A stretch of DNA of 34,773 bases from a virus, in IMG/VR virus record IMGVR_UViG_3300031963_000506, positions 1 to 34,773 of that record; one strand, given 5' to 3'. Below are positions 1 to 7,955 of the stretch, piece by piece (positions within the stretch are counted from its first letter, which is position 1; each line of letters opens with the position of its first letter). The position numbers and the translations under genes are program-made. The notes below the pieces were generated by a model, which saw only the letters and a list, made by a program, of their open reading frames with translations, was not told the origin of the DNA and did not search any database.

Positions 1-1002
1 ACCTGCTAGTTTAGCTGGCTTTATAGCATCTCCATGGTTAAACATCATAGCAGAGTTTCCATAGCTGACATACTTTCTGTAGCTGTTTGAAGTTTCAAAA
101 CTCACTTGGTCAATGTTTCTGAAATATGTCTGGAGCCATTTGATGAGGTGCCAGCCTACATATTCATCGTGATTACCAGCTACATAAATCACTTCCACTT
201 CTTTGGAGAAATCCAACAAGAGGGAAATCATTCTCACCTCATGCTCACAGATTTTCTCAAAAGACTCGTGAAATCCTAATACATTCTTCTGAGGAGTGCC
301 TTTTGTTGTAGTTTCTGTAAACTCGCTGTTAAACTCATCTGACCCTATAATATAAACAATTTTTGCAATATTATTGGAGAGCTTGGCTTGGTGGAGAATA
401 ACAGAGAACCTATTCAGAACAGCCCTAAATCTGGCATCCATGGAATTGAATCCATCTACATCATGTTTATTGTAATGGGCATCCTGCTTGTTTATAATTA
501 AACAACCGTCCATTTTCTCTTCATAAGCCAGCGGAGGGTTTATTTTGATTGAGGACGGTTTGTAGGTGGATAGGAAGTCAATGAAAGAATCTTGGAACAC
601 CTGATGCTCTTTTTTCTTACTGAGCCACGCTTTCACTTGATAATGAGGTGTTTCTGCATTCCCCCAGTAGTTTTGGACATACTTGGTGATTTCCCATTTG
701 TCCGTATCAATCTTGCACTTTTTGATTAGCTCGTCTAGTGTTCTGATTTCTTCCTTACTGTTAAACACCAGCTCTCCTGTTCCTTTAGAGAGGTCTTCTT
801 CAAACTTAACTATTCTGTCTTCTAAGTCTGCTATGTAGTTTGCTGTCTCAGCAGCTTCTCCTAGTGGAGAGGTTTTTAGCTCTTTTAAGAGCTCGTTCAC
901 CTGTTCTTCTGTAATTCCTAGTTTTTCTGCATAAAACTTCTTGCTTTGTTTCCAGCTCAAAAGGTTTTTCAATTGAACCAGAAGGGAGTAATTTTCCTGC
1001 AT
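1..1002 (-). CDS. Metallophosphoesterase (calcineurin-like), partial
   Basis: The reading frame is open from the ATG at 1002 to the left edge, giving 334 residues with the C-terminus missing. After an N-terminal helical region of about 170 residues come the ordered metal-binding motifs of the calcineurin-like phosphoesterase superfamily: D174-x-H176, GSDEFN at 220-225 in place of the usual GDxxD, GNHDE at 276-280, and an NHGD motif at 322-325. Family members hydrolyse phosphomono- or diesters with two metal ions; the substrate here is unknown. It is the last gene seen in the leftward virion block, separated from it by a terminator hairpin, so it may have its own transcript. The long N-terminal extension is not part of the catalytic domain. 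It could be a nuclease-type (SbcD-like) enzyme or a protein phosphatase; sequence reading does not decide. Confidence 0.85.
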   Translation of the reverse strand, partial: MQENYSLLVQLKNLLSWKQSKKFYAEKLGITEEQVNELLKELKTSPLGEAAETANYIADLEDRIVKFEEDLSKGTGELVFNSKEEIRTLDELIKKCKIDTDKWEITKYVQNYWGNAETPHYQVKAWLSKKKEHQVFQDSFIDFLSTYKPSSIKINPPLAYEEKMDGCLIINKQDAHYNKHDVDGFNSMDARFRAVLNRFSVILHQAKLSNNIAKIVYIIGSDEFNSEFTETTTKGTPQKNVLGFHESFEKICEHEVRMISLLLDFSKEVEVIYVAGNHDEYVGWHLIKWLQTYFRNIDQVSFETSNSYRKYVSYGNSAMMFNHGDAIKPAKLAG

Positions 1003-1107
1003 TTAGGGTATTTTAGGTTAAAATTGGAGTAAAGGTACGAAAACTTTCTGCTAACTTCCAAATTATTTTAACCCCTCAGGTTATTGTGAATAACTGGAAT
1101 TGTTAGA

Positions 1108-1141
1108 AATAAAAACTCCCAGGGGTGGACACCCCCAGGAG
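1108..1141 (-). terminator. Intrinsic terminator after the 87-aa gene
   Basis: On the minus strand a GC-rich hairpin (outer CTCC/GGAG, inner CCCC/GGGG) is followed directly by TTTTTATTT. It lies between the 87-aa gene ending at 1200 and the phosphoesterase start at 1002. It fits the end of the leftward tail operon. The rest of 1003-1199 holds no ORF I can support. Confidence 0.7.
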
Positions 1142-1199
1142 ATAGCCCTGAAAACCAATAAACAGGACTTTTTGAATATATTATTAATGTTTCACTATA

Positions 1200-1463
1200 T
1201 CAAATATTTACTGGTTTTACCCAGTCAGAACCATTTAAAATATTCAACATTTGAGGATAAGTATATGGTCCTTCCTTAGTAGTTAAACTACCTAAGAATG
1301 TAGGAGTAGACCCACTCTCATACTTAATAAAAGTTTTAGTTCCATCTACTGATTTTCTAACGGTAGTAGCATCAGTTTCTTCAACTTGATTAAAGTCTAC
1401 TTTTGATATTTCACTTACGTTTAGAATTATAAAGATTCTGTTTAATGCTGGTTGTGTTAGCAT
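1200..1463 (-). CDS. Hypothetical small protein of the tail gene cluster
   Basis: An 87-residue protein of no recognised family. It has no membrane segment or signal peptide; the first 16 residues are hydrophobic and strand-like and the rest is polar. It starts 12 nt after the stop of the 501-aa adhesin and is followed by a terminator, so it is the last gene of the tail-fibre run. A role as an adhesin accessory or assembly factor is possible from position only. Confidence 0.6.
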   Translation of the reverse strand: MLTQPALNRIFIILNVSEISKVDFNQVEETDATTVRKSVDGTKTFIKYESGSTPTFLGSLTTKEGPYTYPQMLNILNGSDWVKPVNI

Positions 1464-1475
1464 ATTATTTTGTTT

Positions 1476-2981
1476 TTATAATCCGTATCTTGATTTTAGT
1501 GCGTTGTAGTTTTGTGATACCTCTGATGCAGATAGTGCTCTGTTGTACATTATGGCTTGTGCTATCTTGCCATTAAAATATGCAAATGGAGAATTTATCC
1601 CATTAACTCCTAATTTAACACCTGATGGAGGTGATGGATATGTATCTAATATAACTGCTTTTGTATTATTTAATTGACCATTTAAATATCCACTAAGGAC
1701 ACTTCCGTTATAAGATATTGAAACATTATACCAAGTACTTGTGTTTATTGTCCCATTAAAAGTCATGTCATATGCTGCCCCATTTCCATGAAAGACTGGT
1801 GTACCACTATTCAAATACAATCCAAAAGCACGTCCATCATTATTATCTATACCTCCACCAACAATCCAACCTTGAGTCAAATTTGTAACATTAAACCATA
1901 CAGAAAAAGATTTTGCTAAGTTTCCACCTGGAAACATATATGGTGTAGCAACAAAATCATTTGTCCCGTCAAACACAATACTTCCACCATTTGCACTACT
2001 ATAAGTAGGCCCATTAATTAATGTTGCATTATTTCCATTTCCACTAATGTCCGTCCAAGTAATTCCTGTTCCAGGATATGAAAGTGGGTTTCCTGCATCA
2101 AGGTTTACTACTAAACCATCAGTAACAATTTGTGAATAAGATGTCCAATATCCATTTGTATTTAGCCATGTTGCGGCAGCACCAGCATTAGCAAATGTTT
2201 GTGGAGTTCCTGCTATTCTAGCTACATATTGAGCTATGTCTATAAAAGAAGCGTCTGTTTTAGCTGTAGATCTCCAGAATCCTACAGAGGCTGTTGTAGG
2301 TGCTGCTGTAAAACTTCTAACAGCACGAACTCCTAAATTACTAGTTTTAGCATCTGTTGATTGTCCTCCATTTGTCATTCTTGTATAAGTTGCAAGTGTT
2401 GAACTATTTTGTGAAGATGTCCAATAATCAAGAGCGGGAAAGCTACCGAGGAAACTTCTATTGATATATAATTTAGCCATTTCATCTGTACTAGGTAAAA
2501 ACCAATCACTAAAACCTCCACCGTTATGTGCAGCTGCAATTGATGCTGCTATTGGTCTAGTAACACATCCTGCTAATATATTTGTTGTATTAGTAACTCC
2601 ACCACCCAAAGCAGTACTTGTACTAATGCTGGTACCACTGCAACCCCATCCTGCAAAATCTGATTGATCTGATGTTGCAGCAATCAATCCCTTCTGAACA
2701 TTAGCATCATATCCAGGATCTCCAGGTTGTAGTATATATGCTACTATTCCTCCTAAAGCAGATTGACCAATTGTATAACTTGTTGATACAGGTGTTGGCT
2801 GGTTGTTAGCAGGCACCTCTGTAGCAATAACATAACCAAGCTCTTCATCAGGTCCATTCCACCAGGGAAGCCCTGTAGCAGCAAATCCTGCTGTTGGTAT
2901 TCCTACAGCTAGATTTCCCACCTGTTCTGTACCAGCTATAGCTGCTCCTGTGTTTCTAGCAAAAGGTCTTGCTGTTGGCAT
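1476..2981 (-). CDS. Tail adhesin with DUF1566-like and LamG-like domains
   Basis: A 501-residue protein. The N-terminus (about 1-60, with WWNGPDEELGYVIA at 40-53) looks like a virion-anchoring segment. Residues about 75-224 match the DUF1566/Lcl-type fold seen in many phage tail proteins: GGGFSDWFLPSTDEM at 154-168, YWTSS at 186-190, and a closing GVRAVRSF. Residues about 290-500 look like a concanavalin A/LamG-like lectin fold, with DISGNGNNATL, a following FDGTNDFV, and the typical end GKIAQAIMYNRALSASEV. Such domains bind glycans or surface polymers, so this is probably a receptor-binding tail-tip or fibre protein. It is the last large gene of a tandem fibre set. The domain calls come from motifs; the receptor is unknown. 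Confidence 0.8.
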   Translation of the reverse strand: MPTARPFARNTGAAIAGTEQVGNLAVGIPTAGFAATGLPWWNGPDEELGYVIATEVPANNQPTPVSTSYTIGQSALGGIVAYILQPGDPGYDANVQKGLIAATSDQSDFAGWGCSGTSISTSTALGGGVTNTTNILAGCVTRPIAASIAAAHNGGGFSDWFLPSTDEMAKLYINRSFLGSFPALDYWTSSQNSSTLATYTRMTNGGQSTDAKTSNLGVRAVRSFTAAPTTASVGFWRSTAKTDASFIDIAQYVARIAGTPQTFANAGAAATWLNTNGYWTSYSQIVTDGLVVNLDAGNPLSYPGTGITWTDISGNGNNATLINGPTYSSANGGSIVFDGTNDFVATPYMFPGGNLAKSFSVWFNVTNLTQGWIVGGGIDNNDGRAFGLYLNSGTPVFHGNGAAYDMTFNGTINTSTWYNVSISYNGSVLSGYLNGQLNNTKAVILDTYPSPPSGVKLGVNGINSPFAYFNGKIAQAIMYNRALSASEVSQNYNALKSRYGL

Positions 2982-2991
2982 AACTTATTAA

Positions 2992-3696
2992 TTAACAAGT
3001 GACAAGAACATTGGTTGTCCATGTAGAATCGTCTCCTGTTGAATTTATATTGAAATAGTAGTTTATCTTATTTAAAATGAATCCATAAGGGTTTGCTTGT
3101 CCACAATATGTTGTATAGTTTCCTGCAGGAGGAACAGCAAATCCTACACCAAATTGAAGGTTTTGTAATGTGGATGCTCTCACTACATAAATCTCAATAA
3201 AATCTCCAACCACTGCTCCAAGGTTGCTGTTAGGTATGTCCCCTGGACTATTGTATTGAAGGGGATATACACCACCTACAAAAAATGTTCCTGCAGGTGC
3301 ACCTGTGGATGTAAATGTAGTCCATGCTCCTCCATTCTTTCTAAATATAAATCTTATGTCTCCTTGAGCACCAGGATTTATTCTAGTTCTACATATTGCA
3401 AAGAAAGAACCAAGTGTTGATAGAGTGGTGGTAGTAGTTGTGGAAGAACTGGTTGATGTTGTAGATGTAGTGCTTGTAGAAGATGTAGAGGTGGTGGTAG
3501 TGAGAGAATTAAGCTGGTTTTGAAGAAGTACCAATGTACTCTGCAAACTACACACCTTTGCCTCAGCTTTCTGAAAAGCCTCTGTGACAGTGTCACAGGT
3601 TTCTATTGTTGTGCATACCAAGTTGGGTCCTACGTAGTTTACACTATCAGAGGAATATTGTGGTTGACCGCAAGGATCAGTTGATGTACAAGACAT
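2992..3696 (-). CDS. Tail fibre-like protein with Thr/Ser-rich linker
   Basis: A 234-residue protein. Residues about 15-60 carry the module shared with the two genes before it: an aromatic-x-GPNL-x-C pattern, then a short coiled-coil-like helix ending in KVCSL. A low-complexity Thr/Ser tract follows at about 65-93. The C-terminal ~140 residues are rich in Gly, Asn and aromatics and look beta-rich, as in fibre heads. The likely role is an appendage built on a common N-terminal anchor, with the Thr/Ser tract as a flexible spacer and the C-terminus as the binding head. The specific function is inference. It follows the 67-aa gene by 17 nt. Confidence 0.65.
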   Translation of the reverse strand: MSCTSTDPCGQPQYSSDSVNYVGPNLVCTTIETCDTVTEAFQKAEAKVCSLQSTLVLLQNQLNSLTTTTSTSSTSTTSTTSTSSSTTTTTTLSTLGSFFAICRTRINPGAQGDIRFIFRKNGGAWTTFTSTGAPAGTFFVGGVYPLQYNSPGDIPNSNLGAVVGDFIEIYVVRASTLQNLQFGVGFAVPPAGNYTTYCGQANPYGFILNKINYYFNINSTGDDSTWTTNVLVTC

Positions 3697-3713
3697 TTGT
3701 ATTTGATTTTAAA

Positions 3714-3917
3714 CTAAGGAGAGGTTGTTGTTGTTGTGGTTGTGGAAGATGGAATTACATTATTTATTTCCTGTTGAAGATTGTAGATTTCTGTAGTGAG
3801 TTCACACAGCTTCTGTTCAATCTTTTGAATTCCCACAGTGGCAATCTCCCCTTTATCTATTCCTGTGCAGGGAAGATTTGGACCTTTGTATATAAGATTA
3901 TCAGTGGCGATGGACAT
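3714..3917 (-). CDS. Short fibre-anchor-like protein
   Basis: A 67-residue protein consisting almost only of the shared module: IYKGPNL-x-C near the N-terminus, a helix with QKIEQKLCELTTEIYNL, and a C-terminal SSTTTTTTTSP tract where the neighbouring gene has its Thr/Ser linker. It looks like a fibre protein reduced to anchor plus linker. It could be a real accessory subunit or the remnant of a longer fibre gene that lost its head domain. It ends in TAG, 17 nt before the next ATG. Confidence 0.6.
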   Translation of the reverse strand: MSIATDNLIYKGPNLPCTGIDKGEIATVGIQKIEQKLCELTTEIYNLQQEINNVIPSSTTTTTTTSP

Positions 3918-3926
3918 GAGTTAGGT

Positions 3927-5009
3927 TTAAGGAATGTACATAATGTAATAGCATCCAAGACCAGGCTGGAAGTTATTGTGACCAAGTCCACCTCCTGTAT
4001 TAGCTACATTCACACTTGTGCTCACTGTTACACCAGTGACAGAGCTACTGGTTGGTTGTGTACTTCCTCCTCCTACACCAAATCCTCCAGATCCGCCACT
4101 TTCATTTTTAGGTACATATGACCAAGTGTGAGTGTGACCTGGGTCTGTAACAGTGCTTATTGCTGTAGCAGTGTGAGTGTGTGAAGGAATTTGATTTACA
4201 GAGAGTACCACTTGGTTAGCGCCTGCTGTTCCAAGGAAGGTGTATGAGGGATTACCTGCAACAGTTGGGTCTACAGCTGCATTCATTGCTCCTCCACCCA
4301 TGCCACTTGTTACACCAACACCAACACGTCCTCTTTTATCAGGTGTGCCATTGTTTCCATTACAGAGATAGATTTTCTCCCAATCACCAATTCCTGCACC
4401 TGTAACATCAAATCTACCTGACAGTGGGCCATAATATTCTACAACAGTGAAAGGCACCATTCTGTTGTAGTATTTTGTACCTGTACCAAGGCTAGCCAAA
4501 TAGGTGGCTATGTAGGAATTGATTTCAGAAATCTTTACATAGTTGGCATTAACATTTGTAGAAAGAGCTGTTAATGCTACATCTACAGAACAAAGCTTTG
4601 TTATTGTGGCTTGTAGAATGTCATGTGTGTCTGAGGAAGCAGTGACACCAGTGAGACAGTCAATTGTATAATTAGCATTGAGAATGGTTATATCATTCTG
4701 AACTTGTGTCACTTTCTGGTCTACCTCACAAATTGCTCTCAGAAGAGCATTGATTACATTAGGGAGATTGAGAGTTTCACAATCCACCAGGTATTTATCC
4801 ACAATCTCACAAATCACATTAGGGCTAATATTAAGAATAATACCCTCTCCGTCAAGCACGGATGTAATGAAACCAATCAAAGATTGTTCCACATATGAGA
4901 GAGAATCTCCGTTCTTAATTCCAAGAACTGGTACATCCACTCCTGTATATTTAACGCATTTGTCAGAAACTATTTCTGTACATCCATTATAGCAATTAGA
5001 ACAAGACAT
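3927..5009 (-). CDS. Tail fibre with collar-type head domain
   Basis: A 360-residue protein. The N-terminus is Cys-rich (MSCSNCYNGC) and carries a version of the shared anchor (CVKYTGVDVPVLGI at 18-31). A helical middle of about 60-170 residues looks like a fibre shaft. Residues about 186-360 match the phage tail collar family: LCNGNNGTPDKRGR at 215-228, IPSHTH at 274-279, a second GHTHTW at 291-296, and the closing aromatic YYIMYIP. In related fibres, HxH motifs near the tip bind iron ions inside the trimer. The protein is probably trimeric and receptor-facing. It starts directly after the stop of the 88-aa gene, consistent with translational coupling. Confidence 0.8.
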   Translation of the reverse strand: MSCSNCYNGCTEIVSDKCVKYTGVDVPVLGIKNGDSLSYVEQSLIGFITSVLDGEGIILNISPNVICEIVDKYLVDCETLNLPNVINALLRAICEVDQKVTQVQNDITILNANYTIDCLTGVTASSDTHDILQATITKLCSVDVALTALSTNVNANYVKISEINSYIATYLASLGTGTKYYNRMVPFTVVEYYGPLSGRFDVTGAGIGDWEKIYLCNGNNGTPDKRGRVGVGVTSGMGGGAMNAAVDPTVAGNPSYTFLGTAGANQVVLSVNQIPSHTHTATAISTVTDPGHTHTWSYVPKNESGGSGGFGVGGGSTQPTSSSVTGVTVSTSVNVANTGGGLGHNNFQPGLGCYYIMYIP

Positions 5010-5276
5010 TTATTTATATTTTAAGGTTTTCACTCTGCTCGCAATCATATTCACCGTATATGATGGCAGATAACTTGGGTTAAAATACTTAGAGGTGAGT
5101 ATTTTTTTGTATTGAATTAAATCATACAAGGCTTCTGTAGGCACAGGTTGATTTAACATATACACAACATTATTGTACATATTGCTTCCAAGCTCTGCTA
5201 TTCTGCAGTCTATTTCCTTCAGAAGCGCAGGGATGCTTGAACACTCTGGACAATTTGTTAGTCTAGGTGATAACAT
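5010..5276 (-). CDS. Small virion-associated protein (88 aa)
   Basis: The ATG at 5276 gives MLSPRLTNCPECSS and fits directly after the stop of the 30-aa Cys-rich gene at 5278. An upstream in-frame start at 5333 would overlap that gene and is rejected. The protein has a CPEC pair, a helical core (IPALLKEIDCRIAEL) and an aromatic C-terminal half. I recognise it only as a type of small protein often placed between connector and fibre genes in Bacteroidota phages; the exact role is unknown. Confidence 0.65.
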   Translation of the reverse strand: MLSPRLTNCPECSSIPALLKEIDCRIAELGSNMYNNVVYMLNQPVPTEALYDLIQYKKILTSKYFNPSYLPSYTVNMIASRVKTLKYK

Positions 5277-5277
5277 T

Positions 5278-5370
5278 TTAATTAGATTTGGTGACGCATG
5301 CTGAACAAAGACCGTTAACCAATTGACAGCCACATCCTACATTAGCGCCACAGTTTCTACAAGATGCCAT
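5278..5370 (-). CDS. Cys-rich microprotein (30 aa), possible zinc knuckle
   Basis: The ATG at 5370 opens a 30-codon frame ending in TAA at 5278-5280. The peptide holds CRNC, CGC and a final CSAC: seven cysteines in 30 residues, enough for one or two metal sites. It sits 2 nt after the preceding gene and 1 nt before the next, so it fills the gap exactly, which supports it as a real gene. The function is unknown; it could be a structural zinc knuckle in the tail or a cofactor for fibre assembly. Confidence 0.6.
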   Translation of the reverse strand: MASCRNCGANVGCGCQLVNGLCSACVTKSN

Positions 5371-5372
5371 GA

Positions 5373-5936
5373 TTAATAGAAGTTTACAAGGTAATTGTTT
5401 CCAGTGCAACCACAATTATTCTTAACAAAGTTATCCAACATCATGTTTGCCTGATTATAGAGTTTTGTAGCCTCTGTTTCTGCGCAGTTGTTACCAGCAG
5501 CAATGGCTCCCTGTATGAAGAAACTAATGGATGTTAGATTCACCTTAGCTTGGGTTTTTATAGCTCTGTCACATTCCATCATATCCAGCTTCATAAAGGC
5601 TTCATCAAATTTCTCTTGCAGCTGCTCAATACGCATAATTGATTTCTCAACATAATTCTCGTACGCAGGAGCTACAGAATATTTCAAACGATAGATGCCA
5701 TCAGGAAGAGGTTGTTGGCTTCCTACAGGAACCAGCCCAAGATTGGACATTGTAAAGACATTAAAATCCTGTACGCTGAATGGTTTAAGTATTGTACCAA
5801 ATCCAGGGACAGTGACTTCAATTGTAGCACTAGAAACAGAAGGGGGATCTGTTGGGTAGGTGGAAGCATCAGCAACCCCAAGCGTATATTTACTATACGT
5901 TGGAATAACCAACAAATCTAGTTTTAATTCTGCCAT
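5373..5936 (-). CDS. Virion structural protein, putative (187 aa)
   Basis: The N-terminal ~90 residues look beta-rich (Val/Thr/Pro pattern, ending in LPDGIYRLKYSVAP). The C-terminal half is helical and includes a Cys-containing helix (MKLDMMECDRA) and a final NNCGCTGNNYLV. The beta-then-helix layout and the position between a tail-type protein and the fibre genes suggest a tail or baseplate-like component. I do not recognise a named family. A hairpin terminator lies just upstream, so this gene begins a sub-operon or depends on read-through. Confidence 0.6.
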   Translation of the reverse strand: MAELKLDLLVIPTYSKYTLGVADASTYPTDPPSVSSATIEVTVPGFGTILKPFSVQDFNVFTMSNLGLVPVGSQQPLPDGIYRLKYSVAPAYENYVEKSIMRIEQLQEKFDEAFMKLDMMECDRAIKTQAKVNLTSISFFIQGAIAAGNNCAETEATKLYNQANMMLDNFVKNNCGCTGNNYLVNFY

Positions 5937-5951
5937 GTTACTTTAAATAAA

Positions 5952-5997
5952 ATAAGCCAGAGGATTTGAGAATTAATCCTCTCACCCTCTGGCTTAT
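5952..5997 (-). terminator. Terminator hairpin with an alternative inner stem
   Basis: A perfect 12-bp stem (ATAAGCCAGAGG, 5952-5963, with CCTCTGGCTTAT, 5986-5997) is followed on the minus strand by TTTATTT. A second stem (AGAGGATT/AATCCTCT, 5959-5966 with 5975-5982) shares bases with the first, so the two cannot form fully at once. It lies between the 387-aa and 187-aa genes. Confidence 0.7.
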
Positions 5998-6029
5998 AGG
6001 TTATCAAATTGTTTCTCTTCTCCTAGCTA

Positions 6030-7193
6030 TTATGGAATTCTAGTTGAAGTGGTGCTGGTTGAAGGCCATATGGTGGTGGTTGTAGACGTTGTAGTCACAC
6101 AAGCTCCATTGATAGCGCTTACAGTGCCAAGACCAGCATTAAGAACAGTTTCAAGGGCAGTTTCAAAAGCACCTCCAGCAAGAACAGCAATTATTACCAT
6201 GGAGTCTTGATATACATAGTCTCCCCATTGATAAGCTGAACGATCAAAATCGTTAAACTTAATGTAATATGTGCTGTAAGTGGAACCGCTATTTACATAG
6301 CTCTCAAAGTTCTCATTGTAGCCACCCATTCTGTAGAGATGCTTCAAATATCCAGCTTGATAGCTGTAGAAGTTTTTCTCCAGTTGAGCAATCTCGTCAG
6401 AAGTACCAGTGGCGTAAGAAGAACGCTGCTGAACAGTGGCAGTTGCTACAATGTTACAGCTGTCAGGCACAATAAAATCTGCTGTGGTGGCTGGACCGCT
6501 GTACACAAATGTACGGAACCACATACGATCATACTCGTAAGGGAAGGCAGCCACATCACAAGGTTGACCATACTTGGTCAAAGGCTTAGCAGTGATGCGA
6601 AGAATAGCACTTGCGTTGTTACCCAGACGCTGGAATTGATAGAACTGATTCAAGTTAATGTCATCAGGATTGATTCCAGGAGCTTGTCTTTGCAGAGCAA
6701 TAATCAGTTTGTCAATCAGACCAGGAACATCCACGTTTGTACAAGGGTTAGCACCACAGTCACAACAAGGAGCTTCAACAGTTACGGAACGAGTGAAACC
6801 ATTGAAATACAGAGTGTCCAGATAGCTGGAATGTGCACGAAGAGTGAGAGTTACGATTTCTCCACATTTTACGTTAAAACCACTAACGTCAGTGATTTGA
6901 ACCAGAGGAGTGGCGCAACCAGTCACTTTGTACCATTCAGTTACATTTGAAGTAACACCTGTACCGCCTTTAATCTTATCTGAACGCTTAGAGCCTTGCA
7001 AATAAGTGTTTTGACGGCCCTGCGCAATGTAAAAATAGGGAGCTGCAGCAATGTTACCTGCTGTAGCAAGGGAGTAGTCATTCCTAAAAACACCTAGTGT
7101 TCCAGGAGCGAGGTCTTGCGTAGATCCAGAACTAGGGAGCGCAGTTTGCCCTACTGGTACTACGAAGAGCGTAGTCAATGAAAAATCAGCCAT
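6030..7193 (-). CDS. Major tail/virion protein candidate (387 aa)
   Basis: A 387-residue, mostly beta-type protein. The N-terminus runs into SGSTQDLAPGTLGVFRNDY. A Cys cluster (CCDCGANPC, near 143-151) is followed by a helical segment and a second beta-rich part. The C-terminus is a Thr/Ser-rich tail (TTTSTTTTIWPSTSTTSTR) like those of the fibre genes. It has a gene space to itself: a 30-nt leader before it and a strong terminator after it, as expected for an abundantly made protein. A tail-tube, tail-sheath or decoration role is possible. I found no decisive motif. Confidence 0.6.
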   Translation of the reverse strand: MADFSLTTLFVVPVGQTALPSSGSTQDLAPGTLGVFRNDYSLATAGNIAAAPYFYIAQGRQNTYLQGSKRSDKIKGGTGVTSNVTEWYKVTGCATPLVQITDVSGFNVKCGEIVTLTLRAHSSYLDTLYFNGFTRSVTVEAPCCDCGANPCTNVDVPGLIDKLIIALQRQAPGINPDDINLNQFYQFQRLGNNASAILRITAKPLTKYGQPCDVAAFPYEYDRMWFRTFVYSGPATTADFIVPDSCNIVATATVQQRSSYATGTSDEIAQLEKNFYSYQAGYLKHLYRMGGYNENFESYVNSGSTYSTYYIKFNDFDRSAYQWGDYVYQDSMVIIAVLAGGAFETALETVLNAGLGTVSAINGACVTTTSTTTTIWPSTSTTSTRIP

Positions 7194-7223
7194 TTTGCTT
7201 TATTTTAATTGTTATGAAAAAAT

Positions 7224-7955
7224 TTATTCGTTAGTTTGTATTCTTAACTGAGCACTCTGAACAGCAGAAGCATTCTCTGTATACATTGCCAGGTTTTGCA
7301 CTGTCAAGTCTACCAATTCATCTTCAAGGTAGAGTTCTAGTTCGCAATCTTGGTTGATAGAATCTTCACCATCAAACTTTACATATCCTTCTTTATCAAT
7401 AAATATTGGATAGCGCATGTAAGAAATGCATATAGTTTTTGGGGTGAACGTGCCATCAGTGAAGATGGATATTTCATCTGAAGACAGAAAGTTGAAAGTT
7501 TCCTGATATTCAAAGGAAGGTTTGTAATGGCTGTTGTTCAATAAAAATTGAAGGTCACCATGCTTAGTCATATCCCTGTTAATCCAAATCTTTCTATCCT
7601 TACAAGGCCCTTTATCAGCTAAAACATATGAATCCAAATAGAACATATATTTTGGAACAAGCTGATGAAGACCTGCTTTCCATTGATTTAACTCTGGATT
7701 CAGAATTGTTAGTTCTAAAGGTTGGTTGTTGTAAGTGACCACTAAGCTTTGTAGGTCTTCATAGCGCTTCTTAAACGCATCAAGTCCCATACCACTTATT
7801 ACACTAAATCCATCAACCTTTTGTTTTATCAGCTTGATTTGAGCCTCGTTCAGAGCGAGGATTTTATCTTCCAAGTTAATCTGCTGGTGTACATTAGTTG
7901 ACAGTTTATTTAGTTTCTGGTCTATCTTATATAATAAACTGTCTACAGGAATCAT
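7224..7955 (-). CDS. Connector/neck-type virion protein (243 aa)
   Basis: A 243-residue protein. A coiled-coil-like N-terminus (about 5-50) is followed by a mixed region with ISYMRYPIFIDKEGYVKF and a helical, acidic C-terminus (LELYLEDELVDLTVQNLA). It overlaps the preceding gene by 4 nt (ATGA). The position after the capsid gene and the pattern suggest a head-tail connector or ring protein, of the kind that follows capsid genes in crAss-like phages. That assignment is inferred from order; no catalytic motif is present. Confidence 0.6.
   Translation of the reverse strand: MIPVDSLLYKIDQKLNKLSTNVHQQINLEDKILALNEAQIKLIKQKVDGFSVISGMGLDAFKKRYEDLQSLVVTYNNQPLELTILNPELNQWKAGLHQLVPKYMFYLDSYVLADKGPCKDRKIWINRDMTKHGDLQFLLNNSHYKPSFEYQETFNFLSSDEISIFTDGTFTPKTICISYMRYPIFIDKEGYVKFDGEDSINQDCELELYLEDELVDLTVQNLAMYTENASAVQSAQLRIQTNE

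Noticed and set aside
6339-6950. 203-aa plus-strand frame opposite the 387-aa tail protein
   Set aside because: Antisense shadow with no leader, partner or motif; the minus-strand gene explains the region.
1-7193. Diversity-generating retroelement acting on the tail adhesins
   Set aside because: No reverse transcriptase gene or template/variable repeat pair is visible in the window, although the DUF1566-like domain can be a target elsewhere.
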